From the NCBI RefSeq assembly GCF_000769405.2, contig NZ_CP053439.1:2728001-2792000 (forward strand): a stretch of 64,000 nt of DNA. The letters run 5' to 3'. The DNA is from Rhizobium brockwellii (GTDB taxonomy: Bacteria; Pseudomonadota; Alphaproteobacteria; Rhizobiales; Rhizobiaceae). The notes under the pieces are model-generated. The model did no database searches, had not been told where the DNA came from, and saw only the letters and a program-made list of their open reading frames with translations. The position numbers were made by a program, and so were the translations under genes. Below, one piece after another: positions 7,728-17,131 of the stretch; position 1 is the stretch's first letter; the number at the start of each line of letters is the position of its first letter.

Positions 7728-9409
7728 GGGATCACTCCTTTCGGCAGTCGTTTCGCCAGAAGTTCGAGCAGCAGCATCAGTACGACGACCATGAGGACGA
7801 CGAGCACCGAGAGCGCCGAAGCAAGGTCGGAGCTGCCGCTATCATCGAGATTGTAGATGGCAACGCCGAGCGTCTGGGTGCCGGCAGACCAGAGCAGCGC
7901 CGAGATCGTCAGCTCGTTGCAGGCAATCAGAAAGACAAGAATAACGGAGGCGCCGGCGGCCGGCGCAATCAGCGGCACGATGATATCGGCAAGCCGGCGG
8001 AAGAAGCCGGCGCCGGAAAGCCGCGCCGCCTCTTCCAGAGCCGGATCGAGCTGGTGGAAGGCGCTGACCACGGGTTTCAGGCTGACGGCGAAGAACGAGG
8101 AGAAATAGGCGATCAGGATGATCCAGATCGTGCCATAGAGCGACACGTGGAGGATCGGGATCGGTGCTGCGAACACCAGGATGAAGCAGACCGCCATGAC
8201 GATGCCGGGCAGCGAATAGGGTATCTCGATCAGACTGGAGATGATGCGGGAAGCCGCATCCTTGCGCCGCGTCAGCGTGTAGGCGGCGAGCACCGTCACC
8301 ACGAGGAGACAAAGCGCGGTCGCGCTGGCGAGCGACAGCGAATTGATAAAGGCGCTACGCGTCACCGCCTGCCGGAACAGGATCTCCTCAAAGGCATGCA
8401 GCGACATCGTCTTGAAAGTGAGCGGCACGCCATAGGCCGGCACCAGCGCGCCGGCGACAAGCGCGAAGAAGGGTGCTGCCAGCATGAAGAACAGGATCGC
8501 CCAGACGAGCGATGTGAAAACAAGGCGCCAGGCGCCGAGCTCGAAGGCCGCACTCGCCCCAGATAACCCGATGACACGGTAGTCGCGGCCGCGCAGCGCC
8601 CGGTCCTGGATCATCAGCCCGACGACCGAGATGACGGCGATGATCGCCGAGAGCACGGCGACGTCGCCGAAGGTACGGCTGGTGAAGGCAGAAAACTTGG
8701 TGAAGATTAGCGTCGGCAGTGTGAAGATCGAGGCCGGAATGCCGAGAATGGCGGGAATGCCGAAATTGCCGGTGCAGGAGACGAAGGAGATCGCCGCACC
8801 CGCAATGATGCCGGGCAGCGATAGTGGCAGGATGATATCGCGGAACACCCGCAAGCTGGAAGCGCCGGAAAGCCGTGCGGCCTCGACGCCGTCGCGCGGC
8901 AGCGTCATCAGCCCGGCCCGAAGCGCCAGGTGGACCAGCGGCGCATGCTGCACGCCATAGAGCAGCGCGATGCCGCCTACCGAATAGAGCGGCTGCGGCG
9001 AACCGAGTGGCGGAGCGATATGCAGCGCCTTCAGCAGCGGGCTGGAAGGGCCTGACATCTGTACCCAGGCAAGCGCCGTCACCTGTGGTGGGATCATCAT
9101 CGGCAGCACGAAGAAGAAGCCGAGCGGCCCCTTGGCGCGGATATCGGTCAGCGTCAGCAGGAAGGCGAAGAGGCAGCCGAGGACAAGCGAGATCACCGTG
9201 CCCAGAATGGCGGTGATGACCGTGTAATAGGTCGCCGACCAGAGCGACGCCTCGCTCAAAACCGTCATCACGCCGCCATCGGCAAAGGCCGTCATTCCGA
9301 CCATGGCGAGGCGAGCGAGCGGCAGCACGCTGAGGATCAGGACGATGATGACGACAAAGGGAAACAGCCAGGCGGGCTGGCTGTTTCCGGTTTTGATGTA
9401 TCCTTGCAT
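7715..9409 (-). CDS. ABC importer permease, two fused membrane domains
   Basis: 564 residues, about twice the length of a single permease, with twelve predicted membrane segments. Two EAA loops contact the ATPase: EAARLSGASSLRVF (about 177) and EEAARLSGAGFFRRL (about 460). The second half repeats the fold of the first, as in FbpB-type ferric permeases. The gene lies between the binding-protein gene (7-nt gap) and the ATPase gene (13-nt overlap), so one polypeptide supplies the whole channel. Confidence 0.93.
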   Translation of the reverse strand: MQGYIKTGNSQPAWLFPFVVIIVLILSVLPLARLAMVGMTAFADGGVMTVLSEASLWSATYYTVITAILGTVISLVLGCLFAFLLTLTDIRAKGPLGFFFVLPMMIPPQVTALAWVQMSGPSSPLLKALHIAPPLGSPQPLYSVGGIALLYGVQHAPLVHLALRAGLMTLPRDGVEAARLSGASSLRVFRDIILPLSLPGIIAGAAISFVSCTGNFGIPAILGIPASIFTLPTLIFTKFSAFTSRTFGDVAVLSAIIAVISVVGLMIQDRALRGRDYRVIGLSGASAAFELGAWRLVFTSLVWAILFFMLAAPFFALVAGALVPAYGVPLTFKTMSLHAFEEILFRQAVTRSAFINSLSLASATALCLLVVTVLAAYTLTRRKDAASRIISSLIEIPYSLPGIVMAVCFILVFAAPIPILHVSLYGTIWIILIAYFSSFFAVSLKPVVSAFHQLDPALEEAARLSGAGFFRRLADIIVPLIAPAAGASVILVFLIACNELTISALLWSAGTQTLGVAIYNLDDSGSSDLASALSVLVVLMVVVLMLLLELLAKRLPKGVIPWRG

Positions 9410-9416
9410 GAAAGGA

Positions 9417-10394
9417 TCAGTTCGAGCCGTAGATGCCCGAGAAGGTCTTGAGATCCTGGTCGGTATTCTTCAATGCTTCGGCCGCCTTGATCGGCAGGAC
9501 CTTGATGGTGTCGCGCGCCGGGAAGCCTTCCGGCAGCTTCATGCCGTTGCGGGCCGGGATGTAGCCGAGCTTCAGGAAGCCTTCCTGGCCCTTTTCGGAG
9601 AGCACGTAATCGACGAATTTCCTGGCGGCATCGGCATTCTTGGTGCTGGCGAGGATGCCGACCGGCTCGGTGACGGCCGAAACGCCTTCGCTCGGGAAGA
9701 CGAACTCGACGGGCGCGCCCTTGGCCTTCTCGCGGATCGGCAGGTAGTCGACGACCATGCCATAGGCCTTTTCGCCCGAGGCGACCGACTTCAGCACGGC
9801 GCCGTTGCCGCCGGCAGCGATCGCGCCATTTTCGGCAAGCGACTTGTAGAAGTCCCAGCCGAGGCCGGAAACGGCAGCGAGCGTCTGTGCGTGGATGAGG
9901 GCCGCACCCGAGGCAAGCGGGCTCGGCATGGTGACGAGGCCCTTGGCTTCCGGCTTCGTCAAGTCCTTCCAGCTCGCAGGCTTCATCGCGACCGAGGTGT
10001 TGTACATGATGCCGGTGGTGATCAGCTTGGTCGAGTAGTAATAGCCGTCGGCGTCATAGAGGGCGGCGTCGTACTCAGCAGCTTCCGGCGACTTGTACGC
10101 CAGGAGCTTGCCATCTTCCTTGAGGCGCTCCAGCGTCACCACGTCGGCGATGAGGAGAACGTCGGCGACCGGGTTGCCGGCCTGGATCTCGGCTTGGAGC
10201 TTCGCCATGATCTTCGGCGTTCCGTCGCGCACCCAGTCGACCTTGATATCGGGATTGGCAGCCATGAAACCATCGACCGTCGCCTGCGCGTCTTCGTTCG
10301 GCTGGCTGGTGTAGAGAACGAGGTTTGCGGCCGAAGCCGGAATGGCAAACAGGCTCGCAGCGACAAATGCTGCGGCGGAAACGATCGTTTTCAT
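9417..10394 (-). CDS. ABC importer periplasmic substrate-binding protein (FbpA-like)
   Basis: 325 residues. The signal peptide is cleaved near PASAA (residue 23). The mature protein begins NLVLYTSQPNEDAQATVDGF, typical of FbpA/FutA-like class II binding proteins. DADGYYYSTKL carries a Tyr cluster and ITTGIMYNT follows, in the area where FbpA uses paired tyrosines to hold iron. Substrate may be ferric iron, but related proteins bind phosphonates or polyamines, so this is inference. The ATG at 10394 follows GGGAGG-rich sequence. First gene of the importer operon. Confidence 0.9.
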   Translation of the reverse strand: MKTIVSAAAFVAASLFAIPASAANLVLYTSQPNEDAQATVDGFMAANPDIKVDWVRDGTPKIMAKLQAEIQAGNPVADVLLIADVVTLERLKEDGKLLAYKSPEAAEYDAALYDADGYYYSTKLITTGIMYNTSVAMKPASWKDLTKPEAKGLVTMPSPLASGAALIHAQTLAAVSGLGWDFYKSLAENGAIAAGGNGAVLKSVASGEKAYGMVVDYLPIREKAKGAPVEFVFPSEGVSAVTEPVGILASTKNADAARKFVDYVLSEKGQEGFLKLGYIPARNGMKLPEGFPARDTIKVLPIKAAEALKNTDQDLKTFSGIYGSN

Positions 10395-10667
10395 GGGAGG
10401 GGTCCTCGATTTCGATATCCCTCCCTTATTAGGGGTCGTTAACAGAGATGTGACAGGGCGCGGCGGTTGGTCCACGCCCTGCACCACTACTTTGCCACCG
10501 ACCAGTCGTGACCTCGCCACGCTCGCCTTGGTCAGTTCACTGAGGATCAACTGCAGCAGATGATTGACCAGCGGGGCCTGCCCCGCCGATACGTCGCGCA
10601 GGCAGAGCCGGTCATGGCCCGCGGACAAAACCTCCGCGGCGGCCGGCCACGGCGCTCGGATCGAATA

Positions 10668-11435
10668 CTACTTTGCGGCCTCTTCGATCAGTTCCGCTAC
10701 CTTCGCGGGATGCGACACCATCACGACGTGGGAAGCGCCGTCGACCACCACAGTCCGCTTGGAGCCTGCCCGCTCGGCCATGAAGCCTAGGGCTGCGGCC
10801 GGGATGTTCTTGTCGCCAGTGCCGTAGACAAACCACGACGGCAGCTTCTTCCAGGCGGGCTCGCCGGACTTTTCGGTCAGGGCAGACTCGGTGACCGGAC
10901 GTTGGGCAGCCGCCATCAGGGCCGCCTGTTCGGCCGGCACATCGCTGGCGAACTGATCATGGAACTTGGCCTGGTCGATATAGAGATCGACACCGCCGGC
11001 GCTGAGCTTTACCGGAGCCGCAAGCGCTCCGCTCAGCGTACCGCCCGGAAACTTGCCGGCGAGATCTGCGACAGATTCTCCCGCATCCGGCGCGAAGGCC
11101 GCGACATAGACCAGCGACCTGACGTTGTCGTGGCCGTTGGCCGCGGTCGAAATGACCTGGCCGCCATAGGAGTGACCGACAAGGACCACAGGGCCGGCGA
11201 TGCTGCCAACCACGTCAGAGACATAGGCAGCGTCGTTAGAAACGCTGCGTAGCGGATTGGCGGCTGCCACGACAGAAAAACCATCCTTGCGCAGGATTTC
11301 GACGACGCCGTTCCAACTGGATGAATCGGCAAAGGCGCCATGGACGAGGACAACGGTCGGCTTGGCCGGCTGGGCAACGGCAGCACCGGAAAGAAGAGCG
11401 CCCGCCAGGGCGACGGCAGCAGCAAACTTAAACAT
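10668..11435 (-). CDS. Exported alpha/beta hydrolase
   Basis: 255 residues. A signal peptide (cleavage near AAVAQ, residue 22) is followed by an alpha/beta-hydrolase fold: oxyanion-hole VLVHGAFADSSSW, nucleophile elbow GHSYGG (Ser about residue 93), and a late Asp and His in FVYGTGDKNIP and VDGASHVVM. All triad elements are present. It belongs to the EstC/salicylate-esterase-like group often seen in rhizobia; substrate unknown. It is divergent from an OhrR-like regulator gene, with inverted repeats between them, so that regulator is a good candidate to control it. Confidence 0.88.
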   Translation of the reverse strand: MFKFAAAVALAGALLSGAAVAQPAKPTVVLVHGAFADSSSWNGVVEILRKDGFSVVAAANPLRSVSNDAAYVSDVVGSIAGPVVLVGHSYGGQVISTAANGHDNVRSLVYVAAFAPDAGESVADLAGKFPGGTLSGALAAPVKLSAGGVDLYIDQAKFHDQFASDVPAEQAALMAAAQRPVTESALTEKSGEPAWKKLPSWFVYGTGDKNIPAAALGFMAERAGSKRTVVVDGASHVVMVSHPAKVAELIEEAAK

Positions 11436-11551
11436 TGGTCATTTCCTTTCGTCGGTTGAATTTCATAGGAGCCGGATGGGGAGCCACAAGGGAATTCATG
11501 CGCTTGCGCATCTGGTGACGCAGCAAACCTCTGCAGCCTTCGGTGTTCGAT

Positions 11552-11646
11552 ATATAATTTGCCAGCGATTTCTTTGTGCACGATTTAACTAGGTCGTCTC
11601 GTCTGCCGAGTCAATAGCTTGCAAACAGATCGCGCACAAATTATAT
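11552..11646. promoter_or_regulatory. Inverted-repeat pair in the hydrolase / OhrR-like divergent promoter
   Basis: ATATAATTTG (11552-11561) recurs inverted as CAAATTATAT (11637-11646), and TTTGTGC (11573-11579) recurs inverted as GCACAAA (11634-11640). OhrR operators are AT-rich palindromes of similar flavour. This fits a site bound by the adjacent MarR-family protein; binding is inferred. Confidence 0.5.
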
Positions 11647-11666
11647 TGAGATGAAAGGAGAGCGTG

Positions 11667-12137
11667 ATGAAAGACACCAGATCAAATGATCTCGCTGACG
11701 TGCCCAAGATCGATGAAATGCTTTGCTTTTCGATCTATTCGGCAAGCCACGCCTTTAACCAGCTTTACCGTCCCTTGCTCAACGAGCTGGAACTCACCTA
11801 TCCGCAATTCCTGGTCATGACCGCTTTGTGGGCGCGCGACGACCGCACGGTGAAGGATCTCGGCGAGACGCTTTTTCTCGACTCCAGCACCCTCACTCCG
11901 CTGCTGAAGCGGCTGGAAAATGTTTGCCTCGTCACCCGCAACCGAAATCCCACCGATGAGCGCCAGGTGCTCTTGCGCTTGACGGAGAAGGGACTGGCCC
12001 TCAAGAGCCGTGCCTCCCATGTGTTCGACTGCATCGGCAAGGCTGTCGGTCTCGACGCCGAGGCTGTCAGCAAGATTCGAGACACGATTGCTTCCCTTCG
12101 CGACGATATTCACATCAAGGACAAACAGGAGAGCTGA
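11667..12137 (+). CDS. OhrR-like MarR-family redox regulator
   Basis: 156 residues. The N-terminal motif with the reactive cysteine (EMLCFSIYSASHAFNQLYRPLL, Cys20) is the signature of OhrR regulators, which sense organic hydroperoxide through that Cys. A winged helix follows (VKDLGETLFLDSSTLTPLLKRLE, then NPTDERQVLLRLT). The ATG at 11667 is preferred over the in-frame GTG at 11664 because AAAGGAG then sits six bases away. No ohr gene is adjacent; the divergent neighbour is an exported hydrolase. Confidence 0.88.
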   Translation: MKDTRSNDLADVPKIDEMLCFSIYSASHAFNQLYRPLLNELELTYPQFLVMTALWARDDRTVKDLGETLFLDSSTLTPLLKRLENVCLVTRNRNPTDERQVLLRLTEKGLALKSRASHVFDCIGKAVGLDAEAVSKIRDTIASLRDDIHIKDKQES

Positions 12138-12360
12138 CGTGGCCTCCACCACGTCGACGCTGCGCCAAAACAATTTCCGTCGACAAGCCGATGACATATT
12201 GTACGATCTGCCGCTCGGGTCGTGATCGGCTACAGCCGCTGCATGGCCGGAAGATACCGGCGCTCAGATCTTGCCTAAGCCTCACCCCGCTGTGAATACG
12301 CACCCATTGCTATCTCGGAGCGTTGAGGTACGTCAGTCTTGTTTAAAGGGAGGAATTTCA

Positions 12361-13419
12361 ATGGAATATCGTCTGCTCGGCCGTTCCGGCCTGAAGATTT
12401 CGACTTTGACCATGGGCACGATGACCTTCGGCGGCGTCGGCTGGGCGAAGACCGTCGGCGACCTCGGCGTCTCCGAGGCGAAAAAGATGATCGACATGTG
12501 CATCGATGCCGGCATCAACCTGATCGACACCGCCAATGCCTATTCCGACGGCGAGTGCGAAAACATCATCGGCGATGTACTCTCCGGCAAGCGGCCGCAG
12601 GGCGTGCTGCTCGCCACCAAGGCCCGCTTTCGCATGGGTGACGGCCCGAACGACCAGGGCCTGTCGCGCTACCACCTCATCCGCGAATGCGAGGCGAGCC
12701 TCAAGCGCCTGAAGACCGACGTCATCGACCTTTATCAGGTGCATGAATGGGACGGCCAGACGCCGCTGGAAGAGACGATGGAAGCGCTCGACACCCTGAT
12801 CAGACAGGGCAAGGTGCGTTACGTCGGCTGCTCGAATTATTCCGGCTGGCACATCATGAAGGCGCTCGGCATCGCCAACGAGCACAGGTACCAGCGCTTC
12901 GTCAGCCAGCAGATCCACTATACGCTGGAAGCCCGCGACGCCGAATACGAGTTGCTGCCGATCTCGATCGACCAGGGCCTCGGCGTGCTGGTCTGGAGCC
13001 CGCTCGCCGGCGGCCTGCTCTCCGGCAAGCATCGTCGCAATCAGGCAGCCCCCGAAGGCACACGCCAGTTCGCCGGCTGGACCGAACCGCCGATCCGCGA
13101 TGAGAACCGCCTTTGGAACATCGTCGAGACATTGGTCGCGATCGGCGAAGAGCGCGGCGTCTCGGCGGCACAGGTGGCGCTCGCCTGGCTGATCGGCCGC
13201 AAGGCGGTGACCTCGGTCATCATCGGCGGCCGCACCGAAGCCCAGTTCCGCGACAACATCGCCGCCGCCGAACTGAAGCTCACGGAGGAGGAGCGAAAGC
13301 GCCTCGACGCGGTCAGCCTGCCGCCGGTGATCTATCCCTATTGGCACCAGCTGAACACGGTTAGCGACAGGCTTGGTGAAGCCGATCTCGAGCTTTTCGG
13401 ACCGCATCTGGAGCAATAG
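12361..13419 (+). CDS. Aldo/keto reductase
   Basis: 352 residues, a TIM-barrel NADPH oxidoreductase. It begins MEYRLLGRSGLKIS, with NLIDTANAYSDGECE (catalytic Asp and Tyr about 56-61), ATKARF (catalytic Lys about 87) and LYQVHEWDGQTP (His about 125). The C-terminal cofactor loop includes VIIGGRTEAQFRDNI. Start chosen at the ATG after GGGAGG; upstream codons lack support. It resembles the YajO/IolS-like group (AKR11/12). Substrate unknown. Confidence 0.9.
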   Translation: MEYRLLGRSGLKISTLTMGTMTFGGVGWAKTVGDLGVSEAKKMIDMCIDAGINLIDTANAYSDGECENIIGDVLSGKRPQGVLLATKARFRMGDGPNDQGLSRYHLIRECEASLKRLKTDVIDLYQVHEWDGQTPLEETMEALDTLIRQGKVRYVGCSNYSGWHIMKALGIANEHRYQRFVSQQIHYTLEARDAEYELLPISIDQGLGVLVWSPLAGGLLSGKHRRNQAAPEGTRQFAGWTEPPIRDENRLWNIVETLVAIGEERGVSAAQVALAWLIGRKAVTSVIIGGRTEAQFRDNIAAAELKLTEEERKRLDAVSLPPVIYPYWHQLNTVSDRLGEADLELFGPHLEQ

Positions 13420-13520
13420 GCGATAGGGGATCAAGCATTGCACGGCGAAAGACAGACGTCATAAAAGATGCACCTTCGCCGTGTTATCGTCAAACCCCGC
13501 TACCCGCCGCGAGGTTCTCG

Positions 13521-14564
13521 ATGCTGAAGAATTACAAGGTTCTGAAGGGTACGGCGAGCGCCCGTGCCCTCGACGACGACAACGATCCCCATATCGAAAT
13601 CCGCATCGAGGCGAACGGCGTCAGCTATCGCATCGCGCTCAACGTCCGCTCCAAGGAATCGCCGCACGACTTGCTCTACGCCAATATCGTCGATTTCAAG
13701 CACCCGGCGCTGACCGAGGCGCTCGAAGCCCTGCCGATGGGCCTGACCGACATCCGCAAGGACCGTCCGGAGCTTGCCATCGACTATGTCCGCGGCGGGC
13801 TGATCGAGCGCGAGGACATGAATGTCGCGCCCTTCCAGCTCTCCGGCCCGAAGAACGACCTGCGTGACTTCATCGAGCCGATCGTCCAGGAAGGCATTGC
13901 CGATTCCGACGTGCATTTCTATGCCTTCGGCGAGGCCTGGGGGCCTGAGAACAACAAGCCGGACCAATATTTCGACTTCGAGCCCGGCAACGGCATCCAC
14001 GACATCCACATGAACCAGGGCGACGGCGGCAGCTTCAAGGCCACCAACGGGCCGAACCAGGACGGCGCGCTGCTCGTCCATTTCAACGATACCGACGAAT
14101 GGGCGGCGATCTTCCTCTGCTTCCAGTCGCAGAACTGGAACACCGATGCGGCGACCGGCCATCCGGTTTCCGACAGCCGCGGCGGCCAGGGCCGCGGCGA
14201 AGGCACACGCCGGCCGCAGCCGATCGTCGCCTCGTCGCTGCGCATCGTCGCCGCGCTGATCAACCCGGTGAACGGTGAAGGCGGCACCGAGGCCGAAACG
14301 GTGACGATCATCAACCGCTCCGACATGGAGGCATCGCTCGAAGGCTGGAAACTCGAGGACGAAAACGGCAGGACCCACACGCTGTCGGGATCGCTATACG
14401 CAGGCGAGCTGCGCACCATAGCGCTCGATGCCGCAGCCGGCGGCCCGCAGCTTGCCAACAGGGGCGGCGACATCATCCTGCGCAACGCCGACGGCGCCGT
14501 GGCCGATCGGGTCGGCTACGGCAAGAGCGAGACGGCGAACGAAGGCTGGACGACGATATTCTGA
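13521..14564 (+). CDS. DUF2278 (YukJ-like) protein with lamin-tail domain
   Basis: 347 residues. The N-terminal two-thirds match DUF2278/YukJ: LKNYKVLKGTASARALD at the start, VDFKHPALTEAL, then GIHDIHMNQGD and DGALLVHF with conserved His and Asp. The last about 105 residues (IVAALINPVNGEGGTEAETVTIINRSD to the end) look like a lamin-tail Ig-type domain. No signal peptide. Function unknown; some homologues occur in polymorphic-toxin or phage settings, but nothing here points to that. The Shine-Dalgarno is GAGG. Confidence 0.85.
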   Translation: MLKNYKVLKGTASARALDDDNDPHIEIRIEANGVSYRIALNVRSKESPHDLLYANIVDFKHPALTEALEALPMGLTDIRKDRPELAIDYVRGGLIEREDMNVAPFQLSGPKNDLRDFIEPIVQEGIADSDVHFYAFGEAWGPENNKPDQYFDFEPGNGIHDIHMNQGDGGSFKATNGPNQDGALLVHFNDTDEWAAIFLCFQSQNWNTDAATGHPVSDSRGGQGRGEGTRRPQPIVASSLRIVAALINPVNGEGGTEAETVTIINRSDMEASLEGWKLEDENGRTHTLSGSLYAGELRTIALDAAAGGPQLANRGGDIILRNADGAVADRVGYGKSETANEGWTTIF

Positions 14565-14603
14565 TCGGCGCCCTGCCCTTCCCCGCCGGCCGGGCGACTG
14601 GAA

Positions 14604-15824
14604 TCAGCTGCCGATCTCGGCCGAGATCAGCGCGCTCAAGCGGCCGATGCCATCTTCGATCATCTGCTCGTTGGCGCAGGAGAAGCTGAGGCGGATAGTG
14701 TTGGCGCCGGAACCGTCGGCGAAGAAAGCCTTGCCGGGCACGAAGGCGACCTTCGCGGTTTCGAGCGATTTCGCCAGCAGCTTGGCGCCGTCCATGCCTT
14801 CCGGCAGCGTGATCCAGATGAACATGCCGCCCTCCGGCTTCGTCCAGCTGGTGTCTTCAGGCATGTATTTATCGAGGGCTGTCAGCATACAGTCACGACG
14901 TTGGCTGTAGGCGGCCTTGATCTTGGCGACCTGCGCGTCGAAGCCGCGCGCGGCGACATCTGATATCGCCATCTGGTTGATCGTCGAGGAATGCAGGTCG
15001 GCCGCCTGCTTCATCAGCACCAGCTTGCGGATGACGGGCGCATTGGCGACGATGAAGCCGACCCGAAGGCCAGGCGCCAGCGTCTTCGAGAAGCTGCCGC
15101 AATAGATCGTGCGCGTATCGTTGATATGGCCCTTCTCGGCGATCTCGAGCGCCAGGATCGGCGGAATCGGATCGCCATCGTAACGCAGCGACTGGTAGGC
15201 AGCATCCTCGATGACGGCAATATCGAGATCTTCCGCCAGTGCCAGGACCTTCTTGCGGCCGTCAAGATCGACGGTTTCGCCGGTCGGATTGGAGAAGTCG
15301 GTGGAAAGATAGGCGAACTTTACCTTGCCGCCGGCAGCGGAAGCGGCCGCACGGTAGGACTCGGGCGTCCGGTTGCCGTTCGGCGTCAGCTGGTCGTAGG
15401 CCGGTTCATAGGCATTGAAGGCCTGCAGCGCTCCGAGATAGGTCGGCCACGTCACGAGCGCGGTGTCGTTTGGGGACAGGAACAGCTTGCCGAGATAATC
15501 GAGGCCCTGCTGCGAACCGGAGACGATGAAGACATTGTCGAGTTCGCAAGGAATGTCGAGAGCTGCCATCTGCCCGACCAGCCATTCGCGCAGCGGCTTA
15601 TAGCCTTCGCTCACCGAATATTGCAGCGCCGAATTGACGGCGGCGCCGTCGAAGATATCGGCATAGGCCTGCTTGAATTCCTGATCGGGAAAGAGCGCCG
15701 GATCCGGAATGCCGCCGGCAAAGGAGATGATATCGGGCCGGTCGAGAAGCTTCAAGAGCTCGCGGATCTCGGATGCGCGCATGCGCGACGAGCGCGACGC
15801 AAACATGGTGTCCCAGTTCAGCAT
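14604..15824 (-). CDS. PLP-dependent class I/II aminotransferase (2-aminoadipate type)
   Basis: 406 residues of fold-type I. PLP-binding motifs are ISFAGGIPDP (33-42), the aromatic stack TYLGAL near 128, FSNPTG (177-182), the Asp and Tyr in IEDAAYQSLRYDG (205-217) and the internal-aldimine Lys247 in YCGSFSKTLAPGLRVGF. The closest families are LysN-like 2-aminoadipate or valine/aromatic aminotransferases. It is divergent from a branched-chain aminotransferase gene. The start at 15824 is the ATG that gives the usual N-terminus; an upstream alternative would add 13 residues. Confidence 0.9.
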   Translation of the reverse strand: MLNWDTMFASRSSRMRASEIRELLKLLDRPDIISFAGGIPDPALFPDQEFKQAYADIFDGAAVNSALQYSVSEGYKPLREWLVGQMAALDIPCELDNVFIVSGSQQGLDYLGKLFLSPNDTALVTWPTYLGALQAFNAYEPAYDQLTPNGNRTPESYRAAASAAGGKVKFAYLSTDFSNPTGETVDLDGRKKVLALAEDLDIAVIEDAAYQSLRYDGDPIPPILALEIAEKGHINDTRTIYCGSFSKTLAPGLRVGFIVANAPVIRKLVLMKQAADLHSSTINQMAISDVAARGFDAQVAKIKAAYSQRRDCMLTALDKYMPEDTSWTKPEGGMFIWITLPEGMDGAKLLAKSLETAKVAFVPGKAFFADGSGANTIRLSFSCANEQMIEDGIGRLSALISAEIGS

Positions 15825-16030
15825 GGGGTTTCCTCGTATTTTTCTATTCCCCCAGCAGACCATGCCGGAGAATTTATGTCAATAATACTGACCTATTTTC
15901 TTGTCCCTATGACAACAAAGCGATTATTCCTCTGATCGATGTCGAAACCGGCTGATTCAGGCCTTTCCAAGACCAGCCCGGCGGCAGTAGTGTCGCCGCC
16001 ACTATTCAATGTACTATCAAGGTGCCAGCA

Positions 16031-17131
16031 ATGACCGCGACGACGACCTCTTCTGAAATCAAAATCGAATTGCACAAGTCTCCCGTCTCCGATGCCGACC
16101 GCATCCAGGCACTGGAGACGCCCGGCTTCGGTAAGGTCTTCACCGATCATATGGTCCTGGCACGATGGACTGCCGACAAGGGTTGGCACGATGCGAAGGT
16201 TACGCCGAGGCGTCCTCTCGAGCTCGATCCTGCAAGCGCCGTGCTACACTATGCTCAGGAAATTTTCGAAGGCATGAAAGCCTACAAGGCGGAAGATGGC
16301 CGGATTCTGCTCTTTCGGCCCGAAGAGAACGCTCGCCGCTTCGCGCAGTCGGCGATCCGCATGGCTATGCCTCCTGTGCCCGAAGAACTCTTCCTGAAGG
16401 CGGTCGAAGAACTGGTCCGCGTTGACAGGGCCTGGATTCCATCCGGCGACGCCAGTCTCTACCTTCGCCCTTTCATGTTCGCCAACGAGGCATTCCTGGG
16501 CGTTCGTCCGGCTCAGGAATATGTCTTCTGCATCATCGCCTCTCCGGTCGGCGCCTACTTCAAAGGCGGAGCGAAGGCGGTCTCCCTATGGGTCGAGACC
16601 GAATACACCCGTGCTGCCGCCGGCGGCACGGGTGCTGCAAAATGCGGCGGAAACTACGCAGCCAGTCTCGTGGCGCAGGCCGAGGCGGCGAAGAAGGATT
16701 GCGATCAGGTCGTCTTCCTGGACGCAGCAGAGCATCGCTGGGTCGAGGAACTTGGCGGCATGAACGTCTTCTTCGTCATGAATGACGGATCGGTGGTGAC
16801 CCCGCCTCTTGGCGGCACGATCCTGCCGGGTATCACCCGGGCCTCGGTGATCGTACTCGCCGGAGAAAAGGGCCTGCGCGTCGAGCAGCGTCCCTACTCC
16901 TTCGCGGAATGGCAACAGGACGCAACCAGCGGCAAGCTCGTCGAAGCCTTCGCTTGCGGCACTGCCGCGGTCCTGGCGGGCATCGGCCTGGTTCGGCATG
17001 CCGGCGGCGAGTTTCTGGTCGGAGACGGACAAACCGGCAAGTTGACCAGCGAACTGCGCCAGCAGCTCGTCAGCCTGCAGAAAGGCGTAACCAACGATGA
17101 GCGCGGCTGGACGCGCCTTATCCCGGCCTGA
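16031..17131 (+). CDS. ilvE: Branched-chain amino-acid aminotransferase
   Basis: 366 residues, fold-type IV, of the longer BCAT group shared with eukaryotes. Motifs are LHYAQEIFEGMKAY (72-85), YLRPFMFA (144-151) and the PLP lysine Lys204 in TGAAKCGGNYAASL. EELGGMNVFFV carries the Glu that holds the PLP pyridine nitrogen. It catalyses transamination of Leu, Ile and Val with 2-oxoglutarate, in the cytoplasm. The ATG at 16031 is chosen over the in-frame GTG at 16022. ilvC lies 2.2 kb downstream on the other strand. Rhizobia often have several paralogues. Confidence 0.9.
   Translation: MTATTTSSEIKIELHKSPVSDADRIQALETPGFGKVFTDHMVLARWTADKGWHDAKVTPRRPLELDPASAVLHYAQEIFEGMKAYKAEDGRILLFRPEENARRFAQSAIRMAMPPVPEELFLKAVEELVRVDRAWIPSGDASLYLRPFMFANEAFLGVRPAQEYVFCIIASPVGAYFKGGAKAVSLWVETEYTRAAAGGTGAAKCGGNYAASLVAQAEAAKKDCDQVVFLDAAEHRWVEELGGMNVFFVMNDGSVVTPPLGGTILPGITRASVIVLAGEKGLRVEQRPYSFAEWQQDATSGKLVEAFACGTAAVLAGIGLVRHAGGEFLVGDGQTGKLTSELRQQLVSLQKGVTNDERGWTRLIPA

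Noticed and set aside
10395-10628. N-terminal extension of the FbpA-like protein
   Set aside because: The signal peptide begins at 10394 with a good ribosome binding site; the extension has no family match.
10619-10639. Hairpin CCGCGGA/TCCGCGG as terminator of the alpha/beta hydrolase gene
   Set aside because: Stem is present but no U-run follows on the minus strand and GC-rich palindromes are common here; too weak to list.
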